Positions 48,097 through 57,615 of a stretch of DNA of 64,000 nt are shown here, piece by piece; the stretch's first letter is position 1; the number at the start of each line of letters is the position of its first letter. The translations under genes were made by a program, and so were the position numbers. The DNA comes from a bacterium (GTDB lineage Bacteria; Gemmatimonadota; Gemmatimonadetes; Longimicrobiales; RSA9): positions 62,001 to 126,000 of the forward strand of contig QGVH01000008.1 in NCBI GenBank assembly GCA_003242735.1. The letters are read 5' to 3'. Under the pieces are notes generated by a model. The model did no database searches. It saw nothing but the letters and a program-made list of their open reading frames with translations, and was not told the DNA's origin.

Positions 48097-48554
48097 AGAG
48101 CGTGAAAATCATCCTGCGACAGGACGTTCCGAACCTCGGGAGCGCAGGTGAGATCGTGTCCGTGAAGCCGGGGTACGCGCGCAACTACCTGCTGCCGCGC
48201 GGCTTCGCGTACGAGGCGACGGAGGCGAACCTCCGCCAGCTCGAGGAGGAGAAGCGTCGGGCCGAGCAGCGTGCTCGCCGTGCGTACCTGGAGGCGCGGC
48301 GGCGTGCCGCGGCGCTCGAGGGCATCTCGCTCACGTTCAAGGTGCGGGCGGGCGAGGAGTCCAAGCTGTTCGGTTCGATCACGGCGGCGGACATCGCGGA
48401 CCGGCTGAACGAGCAGGGTCTCGACTTCCAGGTGGACCGGCGTGACGTCATGCTCGAGGAGCCGATCAAGAGCCTCGGCGTCTACTCGGTCCCCATCGAC
48501 CTGCACAGCGAAGTGCGCCCCGAGATCAAGGTCTGGGTCATCAAGGAGGAGTGA
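48093..48554 (+). CDS. rplI: Large ribosomal subunit protein bL9
   Basis: A 153-residue bL9: KIILRQDVPNLGSAGEIVSV, KPGYARNYLLPRGFAYEAT, a charged central helix (about residues 42-78) and a C-terminal domain with FKVRAGEESKLFGSIT and DRRDVMLEEPIKSLGVY. Coupled to the DUF2232 gene. Last gene of the operon. Confidence 0.97.
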   Translation: MKSVKIILRQDVPNLGSAGEIVSVKPGYARNYLLPRGFAYEATEANLRQLEEEKRRAEQRARRAYLEARRRAAALEGISLTFKVRAGEESKLFGSITAADIADRLNEQGLDFQVDRRDVMLEEPIKSLGVYSVPIDLHSEVRPEIKVWVIKEE

Positions 48555-49018
48555 CGCCCGGGGTTGTGACCCTTCCCGCTCGAGCGGGGTTCCTAGGGCT
48601 GGAGCCACGCGGTTAGGCGTGCGCGGCGCGCCTTCGGCGCCTTCCCGGCGCGGCCGCCCGGCTGCGGGCCGGAGCGGCTTGATCTTGCCCCAGCCGTCCC
48701 CGCGGAGCGAGCCGGCACCCTGCCGGGCCTGCTCACCCGGGGGCTGGGGCGCGGGGCAGGGCTGGGGCCGGGGTGTCCGGAAGGCGCCGACCCGCGCGTT
48801 TCTCTCGATGAGGACAGCGGGCGGCTGAGGACTCCGGGCGGCCAACGGCGCCCAGGGCAGCTCGGGCCCGCCGGTTGGCTGGCCTGGATGATGCACGGTC
48901 CGCGCTCGCCACGACCGTGGCCGGGGAACCTTTGCTCCGGCTCGCGCCGGGAACCTCCTCCGGACGGCCGGACTTATTGGGAATGACGAGAACGGACCGC
49001 GATCAGCCCGGAGACCGC
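48555..49018 (+). other. rplI-rsfS intergenic region (464 bases)
   Basis: The longest gap without a recognised gene. It contains the 14-base palindrome CCCGCTCGAGCGGG (48575-48588), possibly ending the rplI transcript, and a long-range inverted repeat GCCCCAGCC (48687-48695) with GGCTGGGGC (48742-48750). GGCTGGGGC-like sequence occurs again near 48760. In-frame upstream ATGs at 48875 and 48983 could extend rsfS but are poorly supported. No conserved RNA recognised. Confidence 0.4.
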
Positions 49019-49390
49019 ATGTCCGGAGCCGCTGCGCCCACGGCGTTGGAGCTGCCCGCCGCACTCGCCCGGGCAGCCGAGGCAGCCATCGACCGGAAGG
49101 CGCGCGAGCCGGTCATCCTCGACCTTCGGCGCCTCTCGGACGCAACCGACTACTTCCTCATCGTCCACGGCACCTCGGATCTCCACGTCAAGGCCATCGC
49201 GGAGCACATCATCGAGGAGCTGGACCGCGAGGGTGTGCGCCCCGACCACGTGGAAGGCCTCCGCGGCGGCCGCTGGGTGCTGATCGACTACATCGATTTC
49301 GTCATTCACGTGTTCCACCCGGCCGCTCGCGAGTTCTATCAGCTCGAGCGCCTCTGGGGCGATGCGCCCGTGCACGTCCTGGAGGCCTGA
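49019..49390 (+). CDS. rsfS: Ribosomal silencing factor RsfS
   Basis: A 123-residue RsfS/Iojap protein that binds uL14 and blocks subunit joining in starvation. PVILDLRRLSDATDYFLIVHG (in part DATDYFLIVHGTSDLHVKAI), DHVEGLRGGRWVLIDYIDF and VIHVFHPAAREFYQLERLWG are typical. ATG 49019 with GGAG eight bases upstream gives the family length; in-frame ATGs at 48983 and 48875 would add low-complexity residues. Confidence 0.94.
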   Translation: MSGAAAPTALELPAALARAAEAAIDRKAREPVILDLRRLSDATDYFLIVHGTSDLHVKAIAEHIIEELDREGVRPDHVEGLRGGRWVLIDYIDFVIHVFHPAAREFYQLERLWGDAPVHVLEA

Positions 49391-49404
49391 AGGGGGAGCA
49401 GGTC

Positions 49405-52400
49405 ATGACCCAACGACTCCTGGTCGCCGTCGCGGCCCTGGCCGCGGCAGCGTTGGTCGGCGCCAGCCCCGCGTCCGCGCAGTACTTCGGACGGAACAAG
49501 GTCCAGTACCGCGCCTTCGATTTCAAAGTCATCAAGACCGCGCACTTCGACATCTACTTCTACGACCAGGAGCGCGAGGCGGCGCTGGACGCGGCGCGGA
49601 TGGTGGAGCGGGCCTACGCAAGGCTCTCGCGCATCCTCCAGCACGAGTTCCGTGAGCGCAAGCCCATCATCCTGTACGCATCCCACACGGACTTCCAGCA
49701 GACGAACACGCTGCCGTTCTTCATCGATGAGGGCACCGGGGGCGTCACGGAGTCCCTCAAGAACCGCGTCATCCTCCCGTTCACCGGCTCGTACGCGGAC
49801 TTCGAGCACGTGCTGACGCACGAGCTCGTGCACGCGTTCCAGTACGACATCATCTTCCGCCGTGGCGTGATCTCGGAGGCGAGCCCGTTCGCGACGCGCC
49901 TGCCGCTGTGGTTCATGGAGGGCATGGCCGAGTACCTCTCCCTGGGCCGCATCGATGCGCTGACCGCCGCGTGGCTCCGCGACGCCGCTCTCGCAGGTTA
50001 CCTGCGCAGCATCGACGAGATGAACCGGCGGGACGACTATCTGTCGTACCGCTTCGGCCAGTCTCTCTGGGCGTACATCGGCTCGAAATGGGGCGACGAG
50101 GTCGTGGGCGTGCTGCTCCAGAAGGCGCCGCGGGTCGGCATCGAGCGCGCCTTCCAGTCCACGCTCGGGATCACGCTCCAGGAGCTGAACGACGAATGGA
50201 TGGCGGCGGTCCGGCAGACGTACCTGCCCCAGGTGGCCGAGTTCCAGCGTCCGGACCACTTCGCGCGCCGCCTGACGCACCACGAGAAGCTGGACGATCC
50301 CTGGTTCCTCGCCCCGGCCATCTCGCCGGACGGCCAGAAGATGGCGTTCCTCTCGCAGCGGGACGGCTTCTTCTTCGACCTCTGGCTGGCGGACGCGCGC
50401 ACGGGAGAGATCAAGCGCAAGCTGATCGAGGCTGCGCGTGATCCGGACTTCGAGTCGCTGCGCTACCTGACGTCGTCGGCAGCCTTCTCGCCCGACGGCC
50501 GATATCTCGCCTTCGCCGCGCAGATCGGCGGGCAAGACGCGCTCTACATCATGGATGTCGAGCGCAAGACGATCAGGAAGAAGCTGCGGTTCGACCTCAA
50601 CGGCATCACCAACCCGAGCTGGTCGCCGGACGGGACCCGCCTGGTCTTCACCGGTCTGGACGGCGGCATCAGCGACCTCTTCATCACGGACCTGGACGGC
50701 AATCTCCAGCGGCTGACGAACGATCGTTACGCCGACCTGTTGCCGGCGTGGTCGCCGGACGGCTCGGTCATCGCCTTCAGCACGGATCGGGGTGAGCAGA
50801 CGGATTTCGACCGGCTGCGCTACGGCAACCTCCGCGTCGCGTTGTATCACCTGGAGTCGGGGGAGATCGAGCTGCTGCCGCACCAGGACGTGGGCAAGAA
50901 CCTGAACCCGGTCTGGTCGCCGGACGGCCGGTCGCTGGTTTGGGTGAGCGACCGGACGGGGACGAACAACCTCTACCTCTTCGATCTGGACACCAAGGGG
51001 TTTTACCGGATCACGGACGTGCTCAGCGGCGTGATCGGCATCACGCAGTTGAGCCCGGTGCTCTCCTGGTCGAAGGACGGGCGGCTGCTGTTCCTGTACT
51101 TCGAGCAGGCCGGATACAACATCTACGCCGTGGAGGACCCACGCGGCCTGGAGCGCGTCGCGGTCGCCGACCTGCCGGCCGAGGCGGCGCCGGCGCCGGT
51201 GGCGGGCAACATCGCCGCGCCGGCCGCGCCGTCGGCGGAGGAGCGGTCGGCGGAGCCGGACAGCTCGCGGACCCGCGGGTTCATCGCCTCCTATTACCGG
51301 GACGGCGACCAGTTCCGGCCGAGCGCCCACCTGCCGGACACGCCGGTCACGGAGGGGCCCGTGTCGGTGATCGCGCTGCTGGACAGCGCCGACCTCGCCC
51401 TGCCCGACACCAGCGACTTCGAGATCCGCGATTACGCGGTCAAGTTCACGCCGGACATCGTGGGGCGCCCGACCATCGGCGCGCAGGTCGGCGGCTACTA
51501 CGGCAACGGCATCTACGGCGGGAGCTACATCGCGTTGTCGGACATGCTGGGCAATCACAACATCCTGCTGGCCGGCAACGTGAACGGCTCGTTCTCCGAC
51601 GCCACCTTCTTCGCCGGCTACAGCTTCCTGCGCACGCGCGCCAACTTCGGTGTGGCGATGGAGCAGGTGCCGTTCTATCGCTACGTCACCGGCGGCCTTC
51701 TTGGCATTGAGCGGGACGGGCAGCAGGAGCCGGCGTGGGTGGACGTCTTCGACCGCGACGTGATCCGCACGGCGCAGGCGATGATCGCCTACCCGTTCAG
51801 CACGTTCCGCCGCCTCGAGCTCGGGGTGAGCGGCACGTCCATCACGCGGGATCGGCTGGTCCGTGGCTACACGGCGCGGACCGGGAGCCGCGTGGACGAG
51901 GACTTCCGCCTCTTCGACGCCGCCTTCGTGCAGCCCGTCGCGGCGCTGGTGTTCGACAACTCGTTGTTCGGCGCGACAGGGCCGATCTACGGTCGCCGCT
52001 ACCGGCTCCAGGCGTCGCGCACGCTCGGCGAGTACACGTTCAGCGAGTTCCTGCTGGATTTCCGCAACTACTGGAACTGGAAGCGGCGGGTCGTGTTCGC
52101 GTCGCGCCTGATCGGCCTCGTGCGCACGGGCCAGGACGCCGACTGGTTCGCCGTCTACTGGGGCGGACCCTACTTCCTGCGCGGCTACGACGGCAATTCG
52201 TTCGACGTGGACAGCGACGAGTGCCGGGAGCTGGCGGCCGGATCGGTCTCGAGGTGCCCGGTCCGCGACCAGCTGATCGGCTCCAGCGCCGCGATCATGA
52301 ACCTCGAGCTGCGCTTCCCCATCATCACGGAGCTCCAGATCGGCTTCCTGGGCAACTTCCCGCCGGTGGACGCGGTGGCGTTCTTCGACGGCGGCATGGC

Positions 52401-52659
52401 GTGGGACAACCGGGTCTGCCTCCAGCAGGACCTCACGCAACCCGACGACTGCCGGCTGGGCGCGTGGCGGGATGTGACCGTGGTCTGGGACCGCAAGCCG
52501 GGGCAGGATCCGTTCCTGGTGCGGGAGCCGCTGTTCAGTTACGGTTTCGGGCTCCGCTTCAACATCTTCTACACGGTGCTGCGGCTCGACTACGCGTTCC
52601 CGCTGAACCGGCCGGACCGGAGCGGGCGGTTCTCGGTGTCGTTCGGCCCGTCTTTCTGA
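49405..52659 (+). CDS. Secreted zinc peptidase / TolB-propeller / outer-membrane barrel protein
   Basis: A 1084-residue three-part protein. A signal peptide (cleavage near PASA-Q, residue 25-26) leads to a peptidase-MA-like domain with H139ELVH143 and WFMEGMAEYLS (E172 or E176 as third ligand). From about 300 to 620 come PD40/TolB blades (AISPDGQKMAFLSQRDG, PSWSPDGTRLVF, PAWSPDGSVIAFSTDRG, PVWSPDGRSLVW). A Pro/Ala linker (about 640-670) precedes a C-terminal region rich in alternating aromatic strands, ending ...FSVSFGPSF with a terminal Phe, as in BAM-inserted beta-barrels. Probably an outer-membrane-anchored periplasmic peptidase; substrate unknown. It starts 14 bases after rsfS with GGGGGAG upstream. 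Confidence 0.82.
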   Translation: MTQRLLVAVAALAAAALVGASPASAQYFGRNKVQYRAFDFKVIKTAHFDIYFYDQEREAALDAARMVERAYARLSRILQHEFRERKPIILYASHTDFQQTNTLPFFIDEGTGGVTESLKNRVILPFTGSYADFEHVLTHELVHAFQYDIIFRRGVISEASPFATRLPLWFMEGMAEYLSLGRIDALTAAWLRDAALAGYLRSIDEMNRRDDYLSYRFGQSLWAYIGSKWGDEVVGVLLQKAPRVGIERAFQSTLGITLQELNDEWMAAVRQTYLPQVAEFQRPDHFARRLTHHEKLDDPWFLAPAISPDGQKMAFLSQRDGFFFDLWLADARTGEIKRKLIEAARDPDFESLRYLTSSAAFSPDGRYLAFAAQIGGQDALYIMDVERKTIRKKLRFDLNGITNPSWSPDGTRLVFTGLDGGISDLFITDLDGNLQRLTNDRYADLLPAWSPDGSVIAFSTDRGEQTDFDRLRYGNLRVALYHLESGEIELLPHQDVGKNLNPVWSPDGRSLVWVSDRTGTNNLYLFDLDTKGFYRITDVLSGVIGITQLSPVLSWSKDGRLLFLYFEQAGYNIYAVEDPRGLERVAVADLPAEAAPAPVAGNIAAPAAPSAEERSAEPDSSRTRGFIASYYRDGDQFRPSAHLPDTPVTEGPVSVIALLDSADLALPDTSDFEIRDYAVKFTPDIVGRPTIGAQVGGYYGNGIYGGSYIALSDMLGNHNILLAGNVNGSFSDATFFAGYSFLRTRANFGVAMEQVPFYRYVTGGLLGIERDGQQEPAWVDVFDRDVIRTAQAMIAYPFSTFRRLELGVSGTSITRDRLVRGYTARTGSRVDEDFRLFDAAFVQPVAALVFDNSLFGATGPIYGRRYRLQASRTLGEYTFSEFLLDFRNYWNWKRRVVFASRLIGLVRTGQDADWFAVYWGGPYFLRGYDGNSFDVDSDECRELAAGSVSRCPVRDQLIGSSAAIMNLELRFPIITELQIGFLGNFPPVDAVAFFDGGMAWDNRVCLQQDLTQPDDCRLGAWRDVTVVWDRKPGQDPFLVREPLFSYGFGLRFNIFYTVLRLDYAFPLNRPDRSGRFSVSFGPSF

Positions 52660-52685
52660 GGGGAATCGCAGCGGAAACGATCAGG

Positions 52686-52711
52686 GCCCCGGCCGTTCGG
52701 CCGGGGCTTTT
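52686..52711 (+). terminator. Rho-independent terminator after the barrel protein gene
   Basis: GCCCCGGCC-GTTC-GGCCGGGGC, a 9-bp perfect stem, followed directly by TTTT (52708-52711), 27 bases after the stop. The most classical terminator in the window. Confidence 0.85.
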
Positions 52712-52738
52712 GCGTTCGGGCCGGCGTGCCCTTATCAT
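52710..52738 (+). promoter_or_regulatory. Putative promoter of the SPOR-protein/smc operon
   Basis: TTGCGT (52710-52715), 17 bases, TATCAT (52733-52738); the start near 52745 is 18 bases before the GTG. The -35 box starts inside the T-run of the terminator before it. Confidence 0.4.
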
Positions 52739-52762
52739 TGGACCGTTCATCAGACGGGGGCT

Positions 52763-54235
52763 GTGACCGACGCTGCGGCGGGTCCGGGCGGTGGCCCCTT
52801 CGTGCGCCGATCACGCAAGACCTTACCGCACCAGAGTCCCATGAGCCAGGTTGGATGGCCCACGGCTGTGGCCTTTGATCCGGGCGCGGACGAGTTTCCC
52901 GCGTCGCTGGAAACGCTCGCGGCCTTGCCGCCCCAGAAGCTCAGGTCTCTGCTCCTGATCGCGGGGCCGCAGGCGCTGGCCTCGGGCTGGGCGGCCCGCA
53001 CGGCCGTCGCGGTGGCGGCGGGGCTGACCGCGCGCGGGCGGCGTGTGGTCTTGCTGGACCTCTGCCTGACCGACCCTGAGGTGCACGGGCTCCTCGGCGT
53101 CGAGAACGTGGAGGGCGTTGCGGACGCGTTCCTCTTCGGCGTGCCGCTGAAGCGGCTGGCGCGTCAGCTGCCGGACCGGTCGTTCGCGTTCGTGCCCGCG
53201 GGCGCGTACGTCCCGGATCCGGCCGAGATCCTGACGCATCCGCGCTGGGATCACGTGCTGCGCGAGTTCGCGAACAGCGACACGCTGCCGGTTGCGCTGG
53301 TGCCGGCGGGGGTGACGGGATTGGAGGAGTTGGCCCGCCGCTTCGGCGCGGCGGCGATCCTCGGCGCGCCGGGCGAAGCGGAAGCGGTGATGGCGGGGCT
53401 GCCGCCGGAGTGCGCGGTGATGGCGACCGTGCGGCCGGCTGCGGGCCGTGCGGGCGCCGAAGGCGAGGAGCCGGATCCGCTGGCCGTGCTGCTGGCGGAG
53501 GTCTCGCGGGGCGGAGACGAGGAGCGGGACGAGCCGCCGCTCCTGCGCCAGGCGCTGGTCTGGGTCGCGGTGGGCGCGCTGGTCGTGCTGGCCGGGTTCG
53601 CGGCGTGGGTCGCGTACCGGAGCCTCGGCGGCCGGTCGGCCGTCGAGCCGCTCGAGCCCGTCGCGCGGTTCGAGGCGACGCCCGAGCCGCCGGCGCCGCC
53701 GCCCCCAGAACCGGAGATCGTGCCCCGGCCGATCGAGACGCCGGTCCCGTACTCGGTGCAGATCGAGGCGCACGAGGATCCGCGGGCCGCGGCGGAGCGC
53801 GTGGCCGCCCTGCGCCGGGCCGAGCCCGGGATGGAGTTCTACGTCGTGCCGGCGAACGTCGCGGGCGTCCTCTACTACCGGGTCATGGCCGGGCCGGCCG
53901 CGGACCTCGCCACGGCGCAGGCACTCATGCAGCGGCTCGTGGAGGCGGGCCACAAGGCCTCGGCCGAGGCGTGGGCCCTGGCGCCGACCCGGTGGGCGTT
54001 CTACCTCGGCGACTTCGACACGCGCAACGCGGCGCGCGCCCGGGGCGACGAGCTCGCCGCCGAGGGCATCCCCACGTACGTCGTCGAGATCCCTTACGAA
54101 CACGGGCCGTCGCGCTACCGGCTGTACGCGGGCGCCTATCGGACCCCGGGTGAGGCCCGGGTGCTGGAGGACATGCTGCGCCGCGCCGGCTACGAGCCGC
54201 AGCTCGTCGAGCGGAAGGGACGTCCGGCTCTATGA
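52763..54235 (+). CDS. Degenerate MinD/ParA-like domain fused to a SPOR domain (membrane protein)
   Basis: A 490-residue protein. Residues 60-200 follow the MinD/BY-kinase fold (RGRRVVLLDLCLTDPEVHGLLG; GVADAFLFGVPLKRLA; FAFVPAG), but the Walker A position reads AGPQALASGWAART (about 67-80) with no lysine, so ATP binding is doubtful. One membrane helix is at about 262-285, then a Pro/Glu linker and a C-terminal double SPOR region (SVQIEAHEDPRAAAERVAAL; YYRVMAGPAADLATAQALMQRL; FYLGDFDTRNAARARGDELA; RYRLYAGAYRTPGEARVLED) that should bind denuded septal peptidoglycan outside. Stop overlaps smc (ATGA). Start GTG 52763 fits the promoter; ATG 52841 is an alternative. Confidence 0.75.
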   Translation: MTDAAAGPGGGPFVRRSRKTLPHQSPMSQVGWPTAVAFDPGADEFPASLETLAALPPQKLRSLLLIAGPQALASGWAARTAVAVAAGLTARGRRVVLLDLCLTDPEVHGLLGVENVEGVADAFLFGVPLKRLARQLPDRSFAFVPAGAYVPDPAEILTHPRWDHVLREFANSDTLPVALVPAGVTGLEELARRFGAAAILGAPGEAEAVMAGLPPECAVMATVRPAAGRAGAEGEEPDPLAVLLAEVSRGGDEERDEPPLLRQALVWVAVGALVVLAGFAAWVAYRSLGGRSAVEPLEPVARFEATPEPPAPPPPEPEIVPRPIETPVPYSVQIEAHEDPRAAAERVAALRRAEPGMEFYVVPANVAGVLYYRVMAGPAADLATAQALMQRLVEAGHKASAEAWALAPTRWAFYLGDFDTRNAARARGDELAAEGIPTYVVEIPYEHGPSRYRLYAGAYRTPGEARVLEDMLRRAGYEPQLVERKGRPAL

Positions 54236-57200
54236 AGTTGAAGCGGCTGTCGCTCCACGGGTTCAAGTCGTTCGCCGACCCGACGGAGCTCCGGTTCCAC
54301 GAAGGCATCACCGCGATCGTCGGCCCGAACGGCTGCGGGAAGTCCAACATCAGCGACGCCATCCGCTGGGTGCTGGGTGAGCAGCGGGCCTCGGCGATCC
54401 GCGGCTCGAAGATGGAAGAGGCGATCTTCCAGGGCACCGCGGAGCGCCGCGCCGTCCATCGGGCCGAGGTCTCGCTCGTCTTCTCCAACGACGACCGCAA
54501 GCTGCCGATCCCGCACGACGAGGTCGAGATCCGGCGCATCGTCTTCCGCGAGGGTGGCAGTGAGTACGAGCTGAACCGCACGGCGTGCCGCCTGAAGGAC
54601 ATCCTGGACCTGTTCCGTGACACGGGGCTGGGCGCCAACTCCTACTCGGTGATCGAGCAGCGGCAGGTGGACGCGATCCTGTCCGACCGGGCGGAGGAGC
54701 GGCGGCAGCTCTTCGAGGAAGCGGCAGGCATTGGCCGCTACAAGGACAGGCGGAAGGCCGCACAGCGGCGTTTGGAAGCGGCGGAGGCGGACCTGGCGCG
54801 TCTCCAGGACCTCGTTGCGGAGGTCGAGAGCAAGGTCCGCAGCCTGGCGCGGCAGAAGCGGCGGGCGCAGCGGTATCGCGAGCTGCGGGCGCGCCGTCTC
54901 GCGCTGGAAGTGGCCGTGGCCGGCTTCGAGCTGGAGGAGGTGCGGGCGGTCCTCGAGACGACGACGCGCCGCCTGGAGGAGCTGGGCAAGGAGGAGCCGG
55001 CGGCGCGGGCGGCGCTCGCCGCGGCCGAGGCCGACCTCGAACGGCTGCGGCTGGAGGCCGCGGATGCGGCGCGCGCCCGGGCGGCCGCGGCGGGCCGGCT
55101 GGAGGAGACGACCCGGCGGATCGCCGAGCGCGAGCGCGAGCTGGCGATCGCCGAGGAGCGGCGCCTGCACGCGGAGCGCCGGCTGGAGCAGATCGCCGCG
55201 GAACGGGAAGAGCTCAAGCAGCGGAGCGCCAGCCTGGAAACAGAGCGCGCCGCGCTGGAGGCGGAACGCGCCCGGGCCGCGGAAGAACTGGCCGGGCTGC
55301 GGGCTCGCCTCCAAGAGATGCAGGAGCGGTTGCGTGGGCTCCGGGAGGCGCTGGCCGAGAGCCGGCGGGCCGAGGAGAGCGCGCGCACGGAGGATGAAGA
55401 GCTCCGCCGGCGGCTGGCGCAGCTCGAGTCGGCCGCTGCCGCGGCGGAGGCGCGTGCGGCCGAGGCGGACGCCCGGCTCGAGCGGCTGAAGACGGAGCAG
55501 GAGGACGTCGGCGCCGAGCTGTCCCGGCTGGAAGAGCAGGGGGACCTGTTCACGCAGCGGGCGCAGGAGCTGGCCGCGGCACGCGATGCGCTGGAAGCCG
55601 AACGCCGTGCGTGCGCGGAGCGGCTGGAAGCGGCGCGGCTTGAAGAGTCCCGTGCACGCCAGGCGCTGATCGAGGCGGAGGATCGCGCGAACCGGATCGC
55701 GGTGCGGCTCGCGGCGGAGGAGGCGCTCGAACGGGACGCTGCGGGGCTTGGGCCGGTCGCCGCGGCGGTGCTGGGCGCCCGCGGGGAGCTGGCCGGCGTG
55801 CTGGGCCCGCTGGCCGAGTTCCTCCGCGCCAGCGACGAGCGCGCCGCGTTGATCGAGGGCACACTCGGGTCGCTGCTCCAAGTGCTGGTGGTGAGCGACC
55901 CCTCGGCGGTGGACGCCGTGCGGCGGTGGCTCCAGGAACGCTCCGCCGAGCTCGAGCCCGGGGCTGTCGCGATGCTGGCCCGCGAGCGGATCGCGTTGGT
56001 CGAGCAGTTGTTGGATGCGGTCGAGTTCGCGGGTCAGCCGCCGGCGGAGCCGGTCCTGCTCGGCAGAGCCGAGCGGATCGAGCGCCTGCGGGCCGAGCTG
56101 GCGGAAGCCGAACGGGAGCGCGAGGCGCGGGCCTCGGAGCGGGAGGCCGCCCGGGAACGCGTCGCCGCGGCGGAAGCCGCGTACCGCGATGTGGACGCCC
56201 GGATCCAGGCCGTGGAGCTGGAGCTGCGGCGCACCCACGCGGACGAGCAGGCGCGGACCGCCCAGCGCCGCCGGGCCGAGCGCTTGCGGGAAGGCATCCT
56301 GCGCCAGAGGGAGGTCCTCCGGCAGGCGGCGGCCGAGTCGCGGGCCGCGGCGGAAGCGGCCCGGCAGGAGCGGGCCCGGGTGGAGCAGGAGCTGGCCGCG
56401 AAGCACGAGGCTGTGCGCGAGCTGAGCCGGCTCGCAGCGGAGCGTCAGGCCGCCTTCGACGCGGCGCGGGACGAGGAGGCCGAGTTCCGCGTCGTCCACG
56501 CCCAGGCGGAGGGCGCCCTCGCGGCGCTGGAGCGCCGCTTCGCCGCGACGAACGAAGCCCTGGAGCACGCCCGGATGCGACTGGCCGCGCTGGACCGCGA
56601 AGAGGTCGACCACCGCGAGGCCATCGTGCAGCTCGACGACCTCCGCGCCGCCGCCGCAGCCGAGCTCGAGCGCCTGTTCGCGGCGCGCGACGAGCTGGAG
56701 GCCGAGCTCCGCGGCCTCGACCAGCAGGCGGAGCAGGCCATGGCCGCGGCCGAGGAGCTCGAGGCGCGGACCAAGGAACTGCGCAGGGCCGCCGAGGAGC
56801 TCGCTGAAGAGCGGCACCGCCTGGACCTGCTGCGCACGGAGCAGGAGGGGGCGAGCCGCCGCATCCGCGAGCGCTTGGAGGCCGAGTGGGGGCGGCCGTT
56901 CGCCCAGCTCCAGCAGGAGGCGGAGCCCGTCGAGGGTGAGCCCGATGCGCTCCGCGCAGAGCTCCAGGCCGTCACCGCCGATCTCGACCGTCTCGGCCCG
57001 GTCAACATGCTCGCGATGGAGGAGTACGAGGAGGAGAGCAAGCGGCTCGAGTTCCTCACGGCGCAGCGCGACGACCTGGTCCGGGCTCGCGACGACCTCC
57101 AGGCAGCGATCCGTCAGATCAACCGCACCGCGCGGCAGCTCTTCATGGAGACGTTCGAGCAGATCCGCGCGAACTTCCGCCGGACCTTCGAGACGCTGTT

Positions 57201-57615
57201 CCAGGGCGGCGAGTGTGACATCTGGCTGGCCGACCCGGACGACCCGCTCGAGTCGCCCATCGAGGTCTCGGCTTCCCCGCGTGGCAAGCGGACCCAGCGG
57301 ATCCACCTGCTGAGCGGCGGCGAACGCGCGCTCACCGCGCTCTCGCTGCTGTTCGCCATCTACCTGGTCAAGCCGAGCCCGTTCTGTGTGCTGGACGAGG
57401 TGGACGCGCCACTGGACGAAGCCAACATCGGGCGCTTCCTGGCGATGCTCCAGCAGTTCAAGAGCGAAACCCAGTTCATCGTCATCACGCACAACCCGCG
57501 CACGATGGAAGCCGCGGACTGGATCTACGGCGTGACGATGGAGGAGCCGGGTGTGAGCTCGATCGTCGGGGTTCGGTTGGATGAAGTCCTGGCCGGAGCC
57601 GGATCGCCGGCGTGA
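54232..57615 (+). CDS. smc: Chromosome segregation protein SMC
   Basis: A 1127-residue SMC: N-terminal head with KRLSLHGFKSFADPTEL and Walker A GPNGCGKSN (residues 31-39), first coiled coil (about 165-490), hinge (about 500-620; GVLGPLAEFLRASDERAALI, LLQVLVVSDPSAVDAVRRW), second coiled coil and C-terminal head with signature LSGGERALTALSLLFA and Walker B PFCVLDEVDAPLDEANIGRF. It loads with ScpAB (not in the window) to compact and segregate chromosomes. The coils are extremely Arg/Glu/Ala-rich. Coupled to the SPOR protein gene by ATGA. Confidence 0.97.
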   Translation: MKLKRLSLHGFKSFADPTELRFHEGITAIVGPNGCGKSNISDAIRWVLGEQRASAIRGSKMEEAIFQGTAERRAVHRAEVSLVFSNDDRKLPIPHDEVEIRRIVFREGGSEYELNRTACRLKDILDLFRDTGLGANSYSVIEQRQVDAILSDRAEERRQLFEEAAGIGRYKDRRKAAQRRLEAAEADLARLQDLVAEVESKVRSLARQKRRAQRYRELRARRLALEVAVAGFELEEVRAVLETTTRRLEELGKEEPAARAALAAAEADLERLRLEAADAARARAAAAGRLEETTRRIAERERELAIAEERRLHAERRLEQIAAEREELKQRSASLETERAALEAERARAAEELAGLRARLQEMQERLRGLREALAESRRAEESARTEDEELRRRLAQLESAAAAAEARAAEADARLERLKTEQEDVGAELSRLEEQGDLFTQRAQELAAARDALEAERRACAERLEAARLEESRARQALIEAEDRANRIAVRLAAEEALERDAAGLGPVAAAVLGARGELAGVLGPLAEFLRASDERAALIEGTLGSLLQVLVVSDPSAVDAVRRWLQERSAELEPGAVAMLARERIALVEQLLDAVEFAGQPPAEPVLLGRAERIERLRAELAEAEREREARASEREAARERVAAAEAAYRDVDARIQAVELELRRTHADEQARTAQRRRAERLREGILRQREVLRQAAAESRAAAEAARQERARVEQELAAKHEAVRELSRLAAERQAAFDAARDEEAEFRVVHAQAEGALAALERRFAATNEALEHARMRLAALDREEVDHREAIVQLDDLRAAAAAELERLFAARDELEAELRGLDQQAEQAMAAAEELEARTKELRRAAEELAEERHRLDLLRTEQEGASRRIRERLEAEWGRPFAQLQQEAEPVEGEPDALRAELQAVTADLDRLGPVNMLAMEEYEEESKRLEFLTAQRDDLVRARDDLQAAIRQINRTARQLFMETFEQIRANFRRTFETLFQGGECDIWLADPDDPLESPIEVSASPRGKRTQRIHLLSGGERALTALSLLFAIYLVKPSPFCVLDEVDAPLDEANIGRFLAMLQQFKSETQFIVITHNPRTMEAADWIYGVTMEEPGVSSIVGVRLDEVLAGAGSPA

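Noticed and set aside
49339-52440. Open frame of 1033 codons opposite the peptidase/barrel gene
   Set aside because: Antisense shadow; no recognisable domain, and the plus-strand protein has a signal peptide and clear motifs.
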